Shown: piece by piece, positions 54,222 to 63,048 of the stretch
Position numbering within the stretch: the stretch's first letter is position 1
How the letters are laid out: every line of letters starts with the position of its first letter
Source: Pseudomonas sp. UBA1879
GTDB taxonomy: Bacteria > Pseudomonadota > Gammaproteobacteria > Pseudomonadales > Pseudomonadaceae
Direction of reading: 5' to 3'
Assembly (NCBI RefSeq): GCF_002338065.1
Contig: NZ_DDHJ01000010.1
Location: 151,005 to 215,004, forward strand
DNA: 64,000 nucleotides
The notes under the pieces: model-generated
What the model saw: only the letters and a program-made list of their open reading frames with translations
Told to the model about the DNA's origin: nothing
Database searches by the model: none
Position numbers and translations under genes: made by a program

Positions 54222-55364
54222 TCACACCGACAGCTGCACCATTCGGTCACCCTGCACCTGCTCGCCCGGCCGTCGCTTGTTCACGGCCAGTTCGCCGATC
54301 TTGATCAGCCGTGCGCGGATCACATTGCGACTGAGCCCCAGCAGCTGCGCGGTATGCACCTGGTTGTAGTGGCTGAAGCGGTAGGCCGCGCGCAACAGCG
54401 CGTCTTCGACTTTCTCGTGCAAGGCGCCGGCCTGCTCTTCGAACAACTTCTGAAACGCCCGCGCCAGCAGTGCGTCGGTGGAATCGTCGACAACGGGCGC
54501 TGAATCGTCCTGACGTTCCAGGCGCAGGTTCGACAGGCGCAGGTCGCTGGCCTGAATCACGCCGTTGCGGCAGATCAGCAGGGTGTGATGAATGACGTTT
54601 TCCAGCTCGCGGATGTTGCCCGGCCAGCTGTAGGTGCGCAGCTTGTGTTCGGCCTCGCCGCTGATCTGGATCGGGCCGCAGCCCAGACGATGGCTGTACA
54701 CCTCGATGAAATGACGGGTCAGCGGCATGATGTCGCCGGGGCGTTCACGCAAGGTGCTGAGCTCCAGATTGACCACATTCAAGCGATAAAACAGGTCTTC
54801 GCGAAAGTGCCCGGCGTTGATCGCGCGTTCCAGCTGAACGTTGGTCGCCGCGAGCACCCGGACGTTGATCGGCGTGCTTTTGCGCGAGCCCAGGCGCACC
54901 ACTTCGCGTTCCTGCAACACGCGCAGCAGCTTGACTTGAATGGCCATCGGCAGGTCGCCGATTTCGTCGAGGAACAACGTCCCGCCGTTGGCCTCTTCGA
55001 ACCAGCCGGCCTTGGCGGTCAGGGCGCCAGTGAAGGCGCCTTTTTCGTGACCGAACAACTCGGCCTCGACCAGGGACTCAGAGAATGCCCCGCAGTTGAC
55101 GGCCACGAAGGGCTGGTGGCGGCGGTCGCTCAGATTATGAATGTGACGGGCGACCAGCTCCTTGCCGGTGCCGGTTTCGCCCACGATCAGCACGCTGGCG
55201 TCGCTCGGTGCGACCTGTTGGACGTGGGCCAGAAGCGCCTGGGATTTCGGGTCTTCGAACACCTGCGCGGTGGCGCGAATGGACGTCGCCAGGGCCGGGG
55301 AGGGCGGTAAGGTCAGTAGCTGCATGGGGATCACTTGTGGTTGAAACGGAACGCTGGCGGTCAT
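54222..55364 (-). CDS. sfnR: Sigma-54-dependent activator, SfnR-like
   Basis: A 380-residue enhancer-binding protein. It has the AAA+ domain (GETGTGKELVARHIH; GAFTGA sigma-54 contact loop; LFLDEIGDLP) and a Fis-type DNA-binding tail (HTAQLLGLSRNVIRARLIKIG). There is no N-terminal receiver or ligand domain, so activity is set by abundance. This layout and its location next to an MsuD-like gene resemble SfnR of P. putida, which activates sulfone/sulfonate genes in sulfur starvation. The assignment is by architecture and neighbour. Confidence 0.8.
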   Translation of the reverse strand: MTASVPFQPQVIPMQLLTLPPSPALATSIRATAQVFEDPKSQALLAHVQQVAPSDASVLIVGETGTGKELVARHIHNLSDRRHQPFVAVNCGAFSESLVEAELFGHEKGAFTGALTAKAGWFEEANGGTLFLDEIGDLPMAIQVKLLRVLQEREVVRLGSRKSTPINVRVLAATNVQLERAINAGHFREDLFYRLNVVNLELSTLRERPGDIMPLTRHFIEVYSHRLGCGPIQISGEAEHKLRTYSWPGNIRELENVIHHTLLICRNGVIQASDLRLSNLRLERQDDSAPVVDDSTDALLARAFQKLFEEQAGALHEKVEDALLRAAYRFSHYNQVHTAQLLGLSRNVIRARLIKIGELAVNKRRPGEQVQGDRMVQLSV

Positions 55365-55400
55365 GCGGGGAACTCCGTGTACGAATGCCGCCTAATACCT

Positions 55401-55511
55401 TGTGGGAGCAGCCGGAGGTTACGACGGCCGCGAAAGCGGTGTGTCAGGCGATACATCCAACCCTGACCCGACGCAGTCGCTGCCGTCGTAACCTCCGGCG
55501 TCTCCCACAGG
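55401..55511. repeat. REP doublet, family A variant
   Basis: TGTGGGAGCAGCCGGAGGTT and AACCTCCGGCGTCTCCCACA are the inverted ends of a 111-bp element, located between the two sulfonate genes. Confidence 0.8.
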
Positions 55512-55527
55512 TCATGCGGTGAACGGG

Positions 55528-56664
55528 TTACTTCTGCGGTGGCAAATCGTTGGCGATCATCTCGCCGAACGGGCCGGTCAGGTTGGTGATGCCGCGTCCC
55601 GCCAGGCTGCGGTACGGCTCGGGCAGCAGCGGGAACACCAGCTCGGCGAAGCGATATGCTTCTTCCAGATGCGGGTAGCCGGAGAAAATGAAGCTCTCAA
55701 TGCCCAAATCTGCGTATTCCTTGATCCGCGCTGCGACCTCCTCGGGATTGCCCACCAGCGCGGTGCCCGCACCGCCACGCACCAGGCCGACGCCGGCCCA
55801 CAGATTGGGGGCAATTTCCAGGTTGTCGCGGCGACCGTCGTGCAGCGCCGCCATGCGGCGCTGGCCTTCGGAGTCGAAGCGGGCGAAGGATTTCTGCGCA
55901 GCGGCGATGGTCTCGTCGCTGATGTGTTCGATCAGGGTGTTGGCGGCTTTCCAGGCTTCTTCGCTGGTTTCGCGCACGATCACATGCAGACGAATACCGA
56001 ACTTCACGGTGCGGCCGTTGCGCGCGGCGCGTTCGCGGATGTCGGCCAGTTTTCCGGCGACAGCGGCAGGGGGCTCACCCCAGGTCAGGTACACGTCCAC
56101 TTGCTCGGCAGCCAGTTCGTGAGCCGCTTCGGAAGAGCCCCCGAAATACAGCGGCGGGTAGGGCTTCTGGATCGGCGGGTACAAGGCCTTGGCGTTCTGC
56201 ACTTTCAGGTGTTTGCCTTCGAAGTCGACGGCTTCGCCTTGCAGCACGCGGCGCCAGATTTTCAGGAATTCGTCGGTGACTTCATAGCGTTCGCTGTGAT
56301 CGAGGAAACTGCCGTCACCCCGGTTTTCGTCAGGGTCGCCACCGGTCACCACGTTGATCAACAGACGTCCGCCGGAAAGGCGATCCAGGGTCGCGGCCAT
56401 GCGCGCGGACACGGTCGGAGAAATGATGCCGGGACGGATCGCCACCAGATAACGCAAGCGTTCAGTCAGCGGCACCAACGCCGAGGCGATCACCCAGGAG
56501 TCTTCACAGGAGCGGCCGGTCGGGATCAACACACCGTGGTAGCCGAGGTCGTCAGCGGCCTGGGCCACCTGCTTCAAATAATTGAGCGTGACCGGGCGCG
56601 CGCCCTTGGTGGTCCCCAGAAAATGGCCGTCGCCGTGGGTCGGTAGAAACCAGAAAACATCCAT
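55528..56664 (-). CDS. msuD: FMNH2-dependent alkanesulfonate/methanesulfonate monooxygenase
   Basis: A 378-residue bacterial luciferase-family monooxygenase that releases sulfite from C1 or longer sulfonates. It is close to E. coli SsuD and Pseudomonas MsuD throughout (FWFLPTHGDGHFLGTTKGAR, GVLIPTGRSCEDSW, LTWGEPPA, GAGTALVG). The C-terminal style (LTNLTGPFGEMIANDLPPQK) favours MsuD. No FMN reductase (MsuE/SsuE) or transporter gene is adjacent; the reductant must come from elsewhere. An inverted repeat lies about 70 bases upstream. Confidence 0.85.
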   Translation of the reverse strand: MDVFWFLPTHGDGHFLGTTKGARPVTLNYLKQVAQAADDLGYHGVLIPTGRSCEDSWVIASALVPLTERLRYLVAIRPGIISPTVSARMAATLDRLSGGRLLINVVTGGDPDENRGDGSFLDHSERYEVTDEFLKIWRRVLQGEAVDFEGKHLKVQNAKALYPPIQKPYPPLYFGGSSEAAHELAAEQVDVYLTWGEPPAAVAGKLADIRERAARNGRTVKFGIRLHVIVRETSEEAWKAANTLIEHISDETIAAAQKSFARFDSEGQRRMAALHDGRRDNLEIAPNLWAGVGLVRGGAGTALVGNPEEVAARIKEYADLGIESFIFSGYPHLEEAYRFAELVFPLLPEPYRSLAGRGITNLTGPFGEMIANDLPPQK

Positions 56665-56730
56665 GAGAAATCCTTCGAGCGGAATCGGTGGCTTTTGGAA
56701 TAAGTGCGCTAGTTATAGAGGTTGCGATTT

Positions 56731-56750
56731 ATTCCGTAAAAGAACGGAAT
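56731..56750. promoter_or_regulatory. Inverted repeat upstream of the msuD-like gene
   Basis: A perfect 7-bp inverted repeat ATTCCGT...ACGGAAT with a six-base spacer, 67 to 86 bases before the msuD start. It may be an operator. No sigma-54 promoter consensus was found. Confidence 0.45.
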
Positions 56751-56840
56751 CCCATACTTTTAGAACGTAAAGAGATATGCGGGGTTTTACATTTTGAAAC
56801 CAACGGTGAGCGGCAGTGTTATTGTTGTGCGCGATTTCAT

Positions 56841-56931
56841 CTGTGGGAGCCGGCTTGCTGGCGAATGCGGTGTGTCAGCGATGGATGCGTCGACTGACCT
56901 ACCGCATTCGCCAGCAAGCCGGCTCCCACAG
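56841..56931. repeat. REP doublet, family C, 31-bp perfect inverted ends
   Basis: The left end starts CTGTGGGAGCCGGCTTGCTG and the right end is its exact reverse complement over 31 bases, enclosing about 29 bases of spacer. It lies in the divergent gap between msuD and the LysR gene. Confidence 0.9.
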
Positions 56932-56962
56932 GTCATAAACCAAGCCTGACCAAAGAAGCCGC

Positions 56963-57877
56963 ATGACCTCAAAAAAAGAAGTGGCGCCGTTGCCCGAAGA
57001 CCTCCGGGTGTTCCTCACTGTGGTCCGCAAGGCCGGTTTCGCTGCGGCCGCCGATGAACTCGGACTGTCGCCTGCGTACGTCAGCAAACGTATCCAGATT
57101 CTTGAATCGACCCTGGCCACTCGCCTGTTGCACCGCACCAGCCGCAAAGTCGCGCTGACCGAGGACGGCGAGCGCGTGCAGCGTTGGGCGGTGCGGATTC
57201 TTGAAGATTTCCAGCGGCTACATGACGAATTGTCCGACGCCCATTCGGCCCCACGGGGCAAGTTGCACGTGTGCAGCTCGTTCGGCTTTGGCCGCAATCA
57301 CGTCGCTCCGGCGATCTCGAAGTTTGCCGAAGCGTATCCCGACCTCGAGGTGCGCCTGGATCTGTTCGACCGGGTCGTCGATATCGTCAGCGAAGGCTTC
57401 GATCTGGAGATTCGTGTCGGTGACGACATTCCGGGTCAGCACATCGGCCGCCAGTTGGTGAGCAACCGGCGCGTGCTGTGCGCGGCCCCGGATTACCTCG
57501 CGCGCCGAGGCATGCCTCAGCAGTTGACGGATCTGGAGCAGCACGACTGCCTAGTGATCAAAGAACGGGACAATGCATTCGGCATTTGGCATGTGGAGCG
57601 TGACGGCGTGCGGCAGACCGTGCGGGTCAGCGGGCCGCTATCCTCCAACAGTGGCGAGATCGCCTTGCAATGGGCGCTGGACGGGCGCGGTGTGTTGCAG
57701 CGTTCGCTGTGGGACGTCAAACCCTTTCTGCAGCAAGGGCGGCTGGTGCAGGTGCTGCCTGCGTACACGGAAAGCGCCAATGTGTGGGCGGTGTACCCGA
57801 CGCGGCTGGCCAATTCGGGGAAATTGCGGGTATGCGTCGAGTTTCTGCAGGCGCATTTTCAGGGGCTGTCGTTGTAG
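56963..57877 (+). CDS. LysR-family transcriptional regulator
   Basis: A 304-residue LysR protein. The N-terminal winged HTH is intact (FAAAADELGLSPAYVSKRIQ), and the substrate-binding domain runs from about 95 to the end (GKLHVCSSFGFGRNHVAP...). It resembles DmlR/TtdR-type regulators of dicarboxylate genes. It is convergent with the leuCD-like pair, which is the reasonable target, but the operator cannot be located. The ATG follows a weak site, GAAGCCGC. Confidence 0.88.
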   Translation: MTSKKEVAPLPEDLRVFLTVVRKAGFAAAADELGLSPAYVSKRIQILESTLATRLLHRTSRKVALTEDGERVQRWAVRILEDFQRLHDELSDAHSAPRGKLHVCSSFGFGRNHVAPAISKFAEAYPDLEVRLDLFDRVVDIVSEGFDLEIRVGDDIPGQHIGRQLVSNRRVLCAAPDYLARRGMPQQLTDLEQHDCLVIKERDNAFGIWHVERDGVRQTVRVSGPLSSNSGEIALQWALDGRGVLQRSLWDVKPFLQQGRLVQVLPAYTESANVWAVYPTRLANSGKLRVCVEFLQAHFQGLSL

Positions 57878-57921
57878 AAAAACCCCTTTTGCAGCGATGC
57901 CGGACTGCTTCTGGCCGCAGC

Positions 57922-58012
57922 GCGTGGGAGCCGGCTTGCTGGCGAATGCGGTGTGTCATTTAACGCATCAATGTCTGTCAGGACGCATTCGCCAGCAAGC
58001 CGGCTCCTACAG
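57922..58012. repeat. REP doublet, family C
   Basis: CGTGGGAGCCGGCTTGCTGG faces CCAGCAAGCCGGCTCCTACAG between the LysR gene and the end of leuD-like gene. Confidence 0.85.
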
Positions 58013-58044
58013 TTGGTGAGCGTGTCGTAAGCACTACGTCACGG

Positions 58045-58662
58045 TCACGAGAGCCACGGATTCTCCGCCAGGTGCTTTTGCTGAAACGCGAGAATCTGCT
58101 CCCGTTTCTGCAAGGTGCTGCCAATGGCATCCAGCCCTAGAAGCAGGGCGTTCTTCCTCAGCTCATCGATTTTGAACGGTATGACGTGCCCGTCTTGCAG
58201 ACGAATTTCCTGCGCAGGCAAATCTACTTCGATGTGCGCGCTGTCGGCCTGGCTGATGACTCTGCCCAACGCCTGAACCTGCGCTTCGTCCAACACGATG
58301 GTCAGCACGCCGTTACGTTGGCAGTTGTCGTAGAAAATCCCTGCGAAACTGCTGCCGATCAGCGCCCGGATGCCCATTTGCTTGAGGCCCCAGACGGCGT
58401 GTTCTCGACTCGACCCACAGCCGAAGTTCGGCCCGGTGACAAGGAATTTCGCGCCTTGCCAGCCCGTCTGATTGAGGATGAAGTCTGGGCTCGGCTCGCC
58501 CGACGGCAGAAAGCGCAGGTCGAAGAACAGCCCGCGATCCAGCCCGGCGCGGTCGATGCCTTTGAGAAACTGCTTGGGCATGATCACGTCGGTGTCGGTG
58601 TTGGCGGCCAGCATCGGCGCGGCCTTGCCGGTGACTTGAATAAACGGCTGCATCTCAGACAC
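58045..58662 (-). CDS. 3-isopropylmalate dehydratase small subunit (LeuD-like)
   Basis: A 205-residue swivel-domain subunit. It has MPKQFLKGIDR, GPNFGCGSSREHAVWGL (the substrate-binding loop) and SFAGIFYDNCQRNG. It pairs with the large subunit, whose stop overlaps its start by eight bases. The pair isomerises isopropylmalate or a related 2-hydroxy acid. It probably is not the biosynthetic LeuD, because the large subunit is divergent and leuB is not adjacent. Confidence 0.9.
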   Translation of the reverse strand: MSEMQPFIQVTGKAAPMLAANTDTDVIMPKQFLKGIDRAGLDRGLFFDLRFLPSGEPSPDFILNQTGWQGAKFLVTGPNFGCGSSREHAVWGLKQMGIRALIGSSFAGIFYDNCQRNGVLTIVLDEAQVQALGRVISQADSAHIEVDLPAQEIRLQDGHVIPFKIDELRKNALLLGLDAIGSTLQKREQILAFQQKHLAENPWLS

Positions 58663-60076
58663 TCCCTTGCAGGCTGCGAACGTCGGTCAGGTGACCGGTG
58701 ATGGCGGCGGCGGCCACCATGGCCGGGCTCATCAGGTGGGTGCGTGCGCCCGCGCCCTGACGGCCTTCGAAATTGCGGTTGGTGCTGGACGCGCAGCGGT
58801 CGCCGGGGGCAAGGACGTCGTCGTTCATCGCCAGGCACATCGAGCAGCCCGATTGCCGCCATTCGAATCCGGCGTCACGAAAAATCGCCGCCAGCCCCTC
58901 GGCCTCGGCCTGATCGCGCACAGCAGTGGAGCCGGGGACGATCATCGCGCGCACGTGCTCAGCCACCTGTTTGCCCCGCACGACCCTGGCCGCGTCACGC
59001 AGGTCTTCAATTCGGGCATTGGTGCAGGAGCCGATGAAGGCGTGGCTGATGACAATATCGCTTAATGGCATGCCGGGTTTCAGGCCCATGTAGGTCAGGG
59101 CGCGTCGCATGTCCTGGCGCAGGATCGGGTCGCCGATGCTTTCTGGATCGGGGACGCTGCCGTTGATCGAGGCGGCCTGATCCGGGCTGGTGCCCCAGGT
59201 GACCATGGGTTGCAGGTCGCGGGTATCGAGCTGGACGTCCCGATCAAAGACGGCGTCCGGGTCGCTGTGCAAGTTTTTCCATTTGGCGACAGCCTGCTCC
59301 CACAGCTTGCCCTTCGGCGCACGGGGTTTGTCTTTGAGGTAGGCGAAGACCTTCTCGTCCGGCGCCATGAACGCGCCCCGCGCCCCGGCTTCGACGGCCA
59401 TGTTGCAGATGGTCATGCGCGCCTCGACGCTCAAGGCCGCGATGGTCGAGCCGGTGAATTCGATGGCATAGCCGGTGGCGCCCGACGCGCCGATTTTGCC
59501 GATCAGCGCCATGATCAGGTCTTTAGACGTCAACCCGCTGGCGAGCTCGCCCTCGACGATGACGCGCATGGTTTTCAGGCGCTTGTAGACCAGCGTTTGC
59601 GAGGCCAGCAGGTGTTCGATCTCCGAGGTACCGATGCCGAAGCCGAACGCCCCCAGCGCGCCGTAGGTGGTGGTGTGGCTGTCTCCTGCGGCGATCACCA
59701 TGCCCGGCAAGATGAAGCCCTGCTCGGGGGCGATTACGTGTTCGATGCCTTGCCGTTGGTCAAGGACGTCGAACAGCTCGATGCCGAATTTCTCGCAGTT
59801 GTCGGCCAGGTATGAGACCTGCAACGCACCCCCCGGATCGGCCATGGCGGCCACCCGCTGCGGCGCGGTGGGGTTGACGTGATCGACCACCGCCAGCGCG
59901 GTTTCCGGGCGCCACACGTCACGCCCGGCCTCGCGCAGGCCACTGAATGCCTGCGGGCTGGTGTATTCGTTGATCACCTGGCGGTCGATGTACAGCAGCA
60001 CATGGCCCTGGTCGTCGAGCGCGCACACGGTGTGCGAGTCGATGTGTTTGTCGTACAGCGTTCTTGCTTGCGTCAT
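58655..60076 (-). CDS. 3-isopropylmalate dehydratase large subunit (LeuC-like, divergent)
   Basis: A 473-residue [4Fe-4S] dehydratase. Cluster cysteines are in FIGSCTNARIED and GCSMCLAMNDD. Other family words are AAGDSHTTTYGALGAFGFGIG and STNRNFEGRQGAG. It differs from the canonical Pseudomonas LeuC in its start and inner segments (for example NPTAPQRVAAMADPGGALQV), which suggests a second, perhaps catabolic enzyme, acting on a methylmalate-type acid. It is the first gene of the pair. Confidence 0.88.
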   Translation of the reverse strand: MTQARTLYDKHIDSHTVCALDDQGHVLLYIDRQVINEYTSPQAFSGLREAGRDVWRPETALAVVDHVNPTAPQRVAAMADPGGALQVSYLADNCEKFGIELFDVLDQRQGIEHVIAPEQGFILPGMVIAAGDSHTTTYGALGAFGFGIGTSEIEHLLASQTLVYKRLKTMRVIVEGELASGLTSKDLIMALIGKIGASGATGYAIEFTGSTIAALSVEARMTICNMAVEAGARGAFMAPDEKVFAYLKDKPRAPKGKLWEQAVAKWKNLHSDPDAVFDRDVQLDTRDLQPMVTWGTSPDQAASINGSVPDPESIGDPILRQDMRRALTYMGLKPGMPLSDIVISHAFIGSCTNARIEDLRDAARVVRGKQVAEHVRAMIVPGSTAVRDQAEAEGLAAIFRDAGFEWRQSGCSMCLAMNDDVLAPGDRCASSTNRNFEGRQGAGARTHLMSPAMVAAAAITGHLTDVRSLQGSV

Positions 60077-60257
60077 GGAAAGGCTCGCTTGGAAGGGATC
60101 ACGGCCAGACAGGCTGTCGTCGCCATCTTAGGCAGGCGGAGAGGGGCATCAATGGCTGAAGGGTGAGGGCATGGGACATGGATCGTGTTTGATGGGATGC
60201 GTGGCAGCTGAATCTGTACAGGGTAGGCGTATCACCACCTGACCTGGGGGAGAGTCT

Positions 60258-60497
60258 ATGCTCGCTGGCAAACCGCATTCGCCAGCGAGCCGGCTCCCAC
60301 AAGGGTCATGCATAGGTCATGGAATCTGCATGACGTCGTATTCGTGGGCCGGCTTGCTGGCGAATGTGGCGGATCATTCAACACATCAGCGTTTGATCCA
60401 CTGCATTCGCCAGCGAGCCGGCTCCCACAAGGGTCATGCATAGGTCATGAAATCTGCATCGACGTCGTATTCGTGGAGCCGGGCTGCTGGCGAAGAG
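60258..60497. repeat. REP family C with 128-bp tandem duplication
   Basis: GCATTCGCCAGCGAGCCGGC occurs at 60275 and again at 60403, exactly 128 bases apart; the following words CAAGGGTCATGCATAGGTCA and GACGTCGTATTCGTGG are also repeated. A REP partner (GGCCGGCTTGCTGGCGAATG) lies inside each unit. The rest of 60077-60635 has no supported gene apart from the terminator below. Confidence 0.88.
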
Positions 60498-60583
60498 GGC
60501 GTGCCCGTCGATGCGGATGACAAGGACCCACCGCTTTCGTCCCAGAGTGTGTAAAAACGTCGCGAGCGAAGAGGAGGCAAGGC

Positions 60584-60605
60584 AAAAACAGGCGCCGAAG
60601 CGCCT
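60584..60605 (-). terminator. Rho-independent terminator of the pit gene
   Basis: On the minus strand, AGGCGCTTCGGCGCCT is a perfect stem with UUCG tetraloop, followed by GTTTTT. It lies 31 bases after the phosphate transporter. Confidence 0.92.
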
Positions 60606-60635
60606 ATGAAGGAGAGCACGTGAAGCGTTTGAACC

Positions 60636-62249
60636 TCAGAAAATCTGGGTGAAGAACCAGTACAACCCGCCGGAAAGCAGAATCGCCGCGGGCAGGGTCA
60701 GGACCCAGGCCATCGCCAGGTTACGCAAGGTGCGCATTTGCAGTCCGGAGCCGTTGGCAACCATGCTGCCCGCCACGCCGGAGGACAGTACGTGAGTGGT
60801 CGAGACCGGCAGGCCGTACATGTCCGCCGCGCCAATGGTGACCATGGCCACGACCTCTGCCGACGCGCCTTGGGCGTAGGTCATGTGGGTCTTGCCGATT
60901 TTTTCGCCAACGGTCACGACGATGCGTTTCCAACCGACCATGGTGCCCAGCCCTAGCGCGATGGCGACTGCGATCTTCACCCATAACGGGATGAAGCGGG
61001 TGGCGGTGTCGATCTGCTGCTTGAACAGGTCCACCTTGCCTTGGGTGTCGGCGTCGAAATGGCCGACCTTGGCCTTGTCCATCAAACGAATGGCCTCGGA
61101 GGTCAGGTACATGTCGTTACGCACGTTGGCGGTGGCCTCGGCCGGAACTTTCGACAGCGAACCGTAGCTCGCCACCTGATCGCCGATCTTGCCGGCCATC
61201 ACGGCCAATGCGGGCACCAGCTCCGGCGTCGGCTGTTTGTCGCGAATGAACGTGGACAGGGTCTGGCGAGAGTCCGCAGGAGCAGGCAGCGGTACGGCTT
61301 TGGTCAGCGCCTGTTGGGTGACTTGCGCCACCGCGGCGAACTGCACTGACTGATCGGCAGGCATCGCGCGGTTCAACGCGTAGGCCATCGGCAGGGTGCC
61401 GACCAGAATCAGCATGATCAGGCCCATGCCTTTCTGGCCGTCGTTGGAGCCGTGGGCGAAGGACACGCCGGTGCAGGTCAGGATCAGCAGGCCGCGAATC
61501 CAGATCGGCGGCGGGGCGCTGCCTTCCGGGGCTTTGTACAGCGCGCGGTTCTTCACGAACATGCGCAGCGCCATCAGCAGCAGCGCCGCGCAGGTGAACC
61601 CCACCAGCGGCGAGAGCAGCAGCGAATAACCGATTTTGGTAGCTTGCGACCAGTCCACACCGCTGGTGCCATCGCGGCCATGCATCAGCGCGTTGGCGAC
61701 GCCAACGCCGATGATCGAGCCGATCAGGGTGTGCGACGAAGACGCTGGCAGGCCCAGCCACCACGTGCCGAGGTTCCAGAGAATGGCGGCGATCAGCAGG
61801 GCGAAGATCATCGCGTAACCGGCAGACGAGCCGACTTGCAGGATCAGCTCCACCGGCAGCAGGGCGATGATCCCGAACGCGACCGCACCGCTGGAAAACA
61901 GCACGCCGAGAAAGTTGAACGCCCCCGACCAGAGCACCGCGACGTTCGGCGGCAGGGAGTGGGTGTAGATCACCGTGGCCACGGCGTTGGCGGTGTCGTG
62001 GAAACCGTTGACGAACTCGAAACCCAGCGCGATCACCAGCGCGACACCAAGGAGGATGAACGGGGTCCAGGTCGTCACCACCGTGCCCAGATCGTCCATG
62101 TCCGACTTCAGACTGAACGCGGTGTACAACAGGCCCAGGCCGAGTACGACGAAAAAGATCACCATCGTCAGCATGCTGGGCTTGCGCGCGAACTGAGAAC
62201 TCAGCCCTGCGCCTTTCAAGGAGCCTTGAGCCAATGTAGGGGTCGCCAT
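60636..62249 (-). CDS. pit: Low-affinity inorganic phosphate transporter, PiT family
   Basis: A 537-residue inner membrane protein with about ten to twelve helices. The PiT repeats are visible twice: FEFVNGFHDTANAVATVIYT (N half) and the C-half LPVSTTHVLSSGVAGSM. It moves metal-phosphate with protons. A large cytoplasmic loop (about 320-430) splits the halves. AACAGGA precedes the ATG. No Pho box is convincing upstream, consistent with constitutive Pit. Confidence 0.92.
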   Translation of the reverse strand: MATPTLAQGSLKGAGLSSQFARKPSMLTMVIFFVVLGLGLLYTAFSLKSDMDDLGTVVTTWTPFILLGVALVIALGFEFVNGFHDTANAVATVIYTHSLPPNVAVLWSGAFNFLGVLFSSGAVAFGIIALLPVELILQVGSSAGYAMIFALLIAAILWNLGTWWLGLPASSSHTLIGSIIGVGVANALMHGRDGTSGVDWSQATKIGYSLLLSPLVGFTCAALLLMALRMFVKNRALYKAPEGSAPPPIWIRGLLILTCTGVSFAHGSNDGQKGMGLIMLILVGTLPMAYALNRAMPADQSVQFAAVAQVTQQALTKAVPLPAPADSRQTLSTFIRDKQPTPELVPALAVMAGKIGDQVASYGSLSKVPAEATANVRNDMYLTSEAIRLMDKAKVGHFDADTQGKVDLFKQQIDTATRFIPLWVKIAVAIALGLGTMVGWKRIVVTVGEKIGKTHMTYAQGASAEVVAMVTIGAADMYGLPVSTTHVLSSGVAGSMVANGSGLQMRTLRNLAMAWVLTLPAAILLSGGLYWFFTQIF

Positions 62250-62465
62250 GATTCACAATCCTGTTGAGATGGGATAACGCCCATGATCATTTCAAAATGT
62301 GACAGAGATGCGACGCAGGTCAGGGATATGGCGGATTTGGGGCGGTAAGGGACGGGTGGTGCTGAAAAAAAGTCCGTTAGCGATAGGGCGCTGCGAAATC
62401 GCTGGAAGCGTCTGGATGGTGGGCAGAGGCCGTTGGTCTTGCATCGGTGTACGCATGCTGAAGCG

Positions 62466-63030
62466 CTGTAGGAAATGCTGGAGACACGGCCGCGGCGACG
62501 GCGTCGGGTCAGTCGGTGAAGTGATATTTGACACACCGTCTTCGCGGCCGTCGTGCCTCCGGCTGCTCCTACCGGTTCAGCGCCGAGTCTTGAATGTCGG
62601 CACGCCGCCGATCCTGTGGGAGACGCCGGAGGGACGACGGCAGCGATGGCGTCGGTTCAGTCGGTGAAGTGATGTTTGACACACCGTCTTCGCTGCCGTC
62701 GTGCCTCCGGCTGCTCCTACCGGTTCAGCGTCGAGCTTTGAATGTCGGTACGCCGCCGATCCTGTAGGAGACGCCGGAGGGACGACGGCAGCGATGGCAT
62801 CGGGTCGGTCGGTGAGGTGTTATCTGACCCACCGCATTCGCTGCCGTCGTGCCTCCGGCTGCTCCTACAGATTGGGCGCCGAGTCTTGAATGTTGGCACG
62901 CCGCCGATCCTGCGGGAGACGCCGGAGGGACGACGGCAGCGATGGCGTTGGGTCAGTCGGCGAAGTGTTATCTGACACACCGCGTTCGCGGCCGTCGTGC
63001 CTCCGGCTGCTCCTACCAGTTCAGCGCCGA
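62466..63030. repeat. REP tandem array, family A, 148-bp period
   Basis: Equivalent words (GAAGTGATATTTGACACACC and its variants) occur at 62518, 62666, 62814 and 62962, exactly 148 bases apart. Each unit holds a GTCGTGCCTCCGGCTGCTCC arm and an inverted GGAGACGCCGGAGGGACGAC arm. The array fills most of the 770-bp gap between pit and the CorA-like gene. From 62276 to 62465 nothing is supported. Confidence 0.9.
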
Positions 63031-63048
63031 GTCTTGGATGTGGGTGGC

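Noticed and set aside
56665..56760. Sigma-54 promoter upstream of the msuD-like gene
   Set aside because: No TGGCAC-N5-TTGC match was found, despite the neighbouring sigma-54 activator.
62250..62330. Pho box upstream of pit
   Set aside because: Only one CTGTCA-like half site is seen, without the second half at the proper spacing.
62466..63030. CRISPR array
   Set aside because: Period and units are long REP doublets with internal inverted arms; spacers are not unique short sequences.
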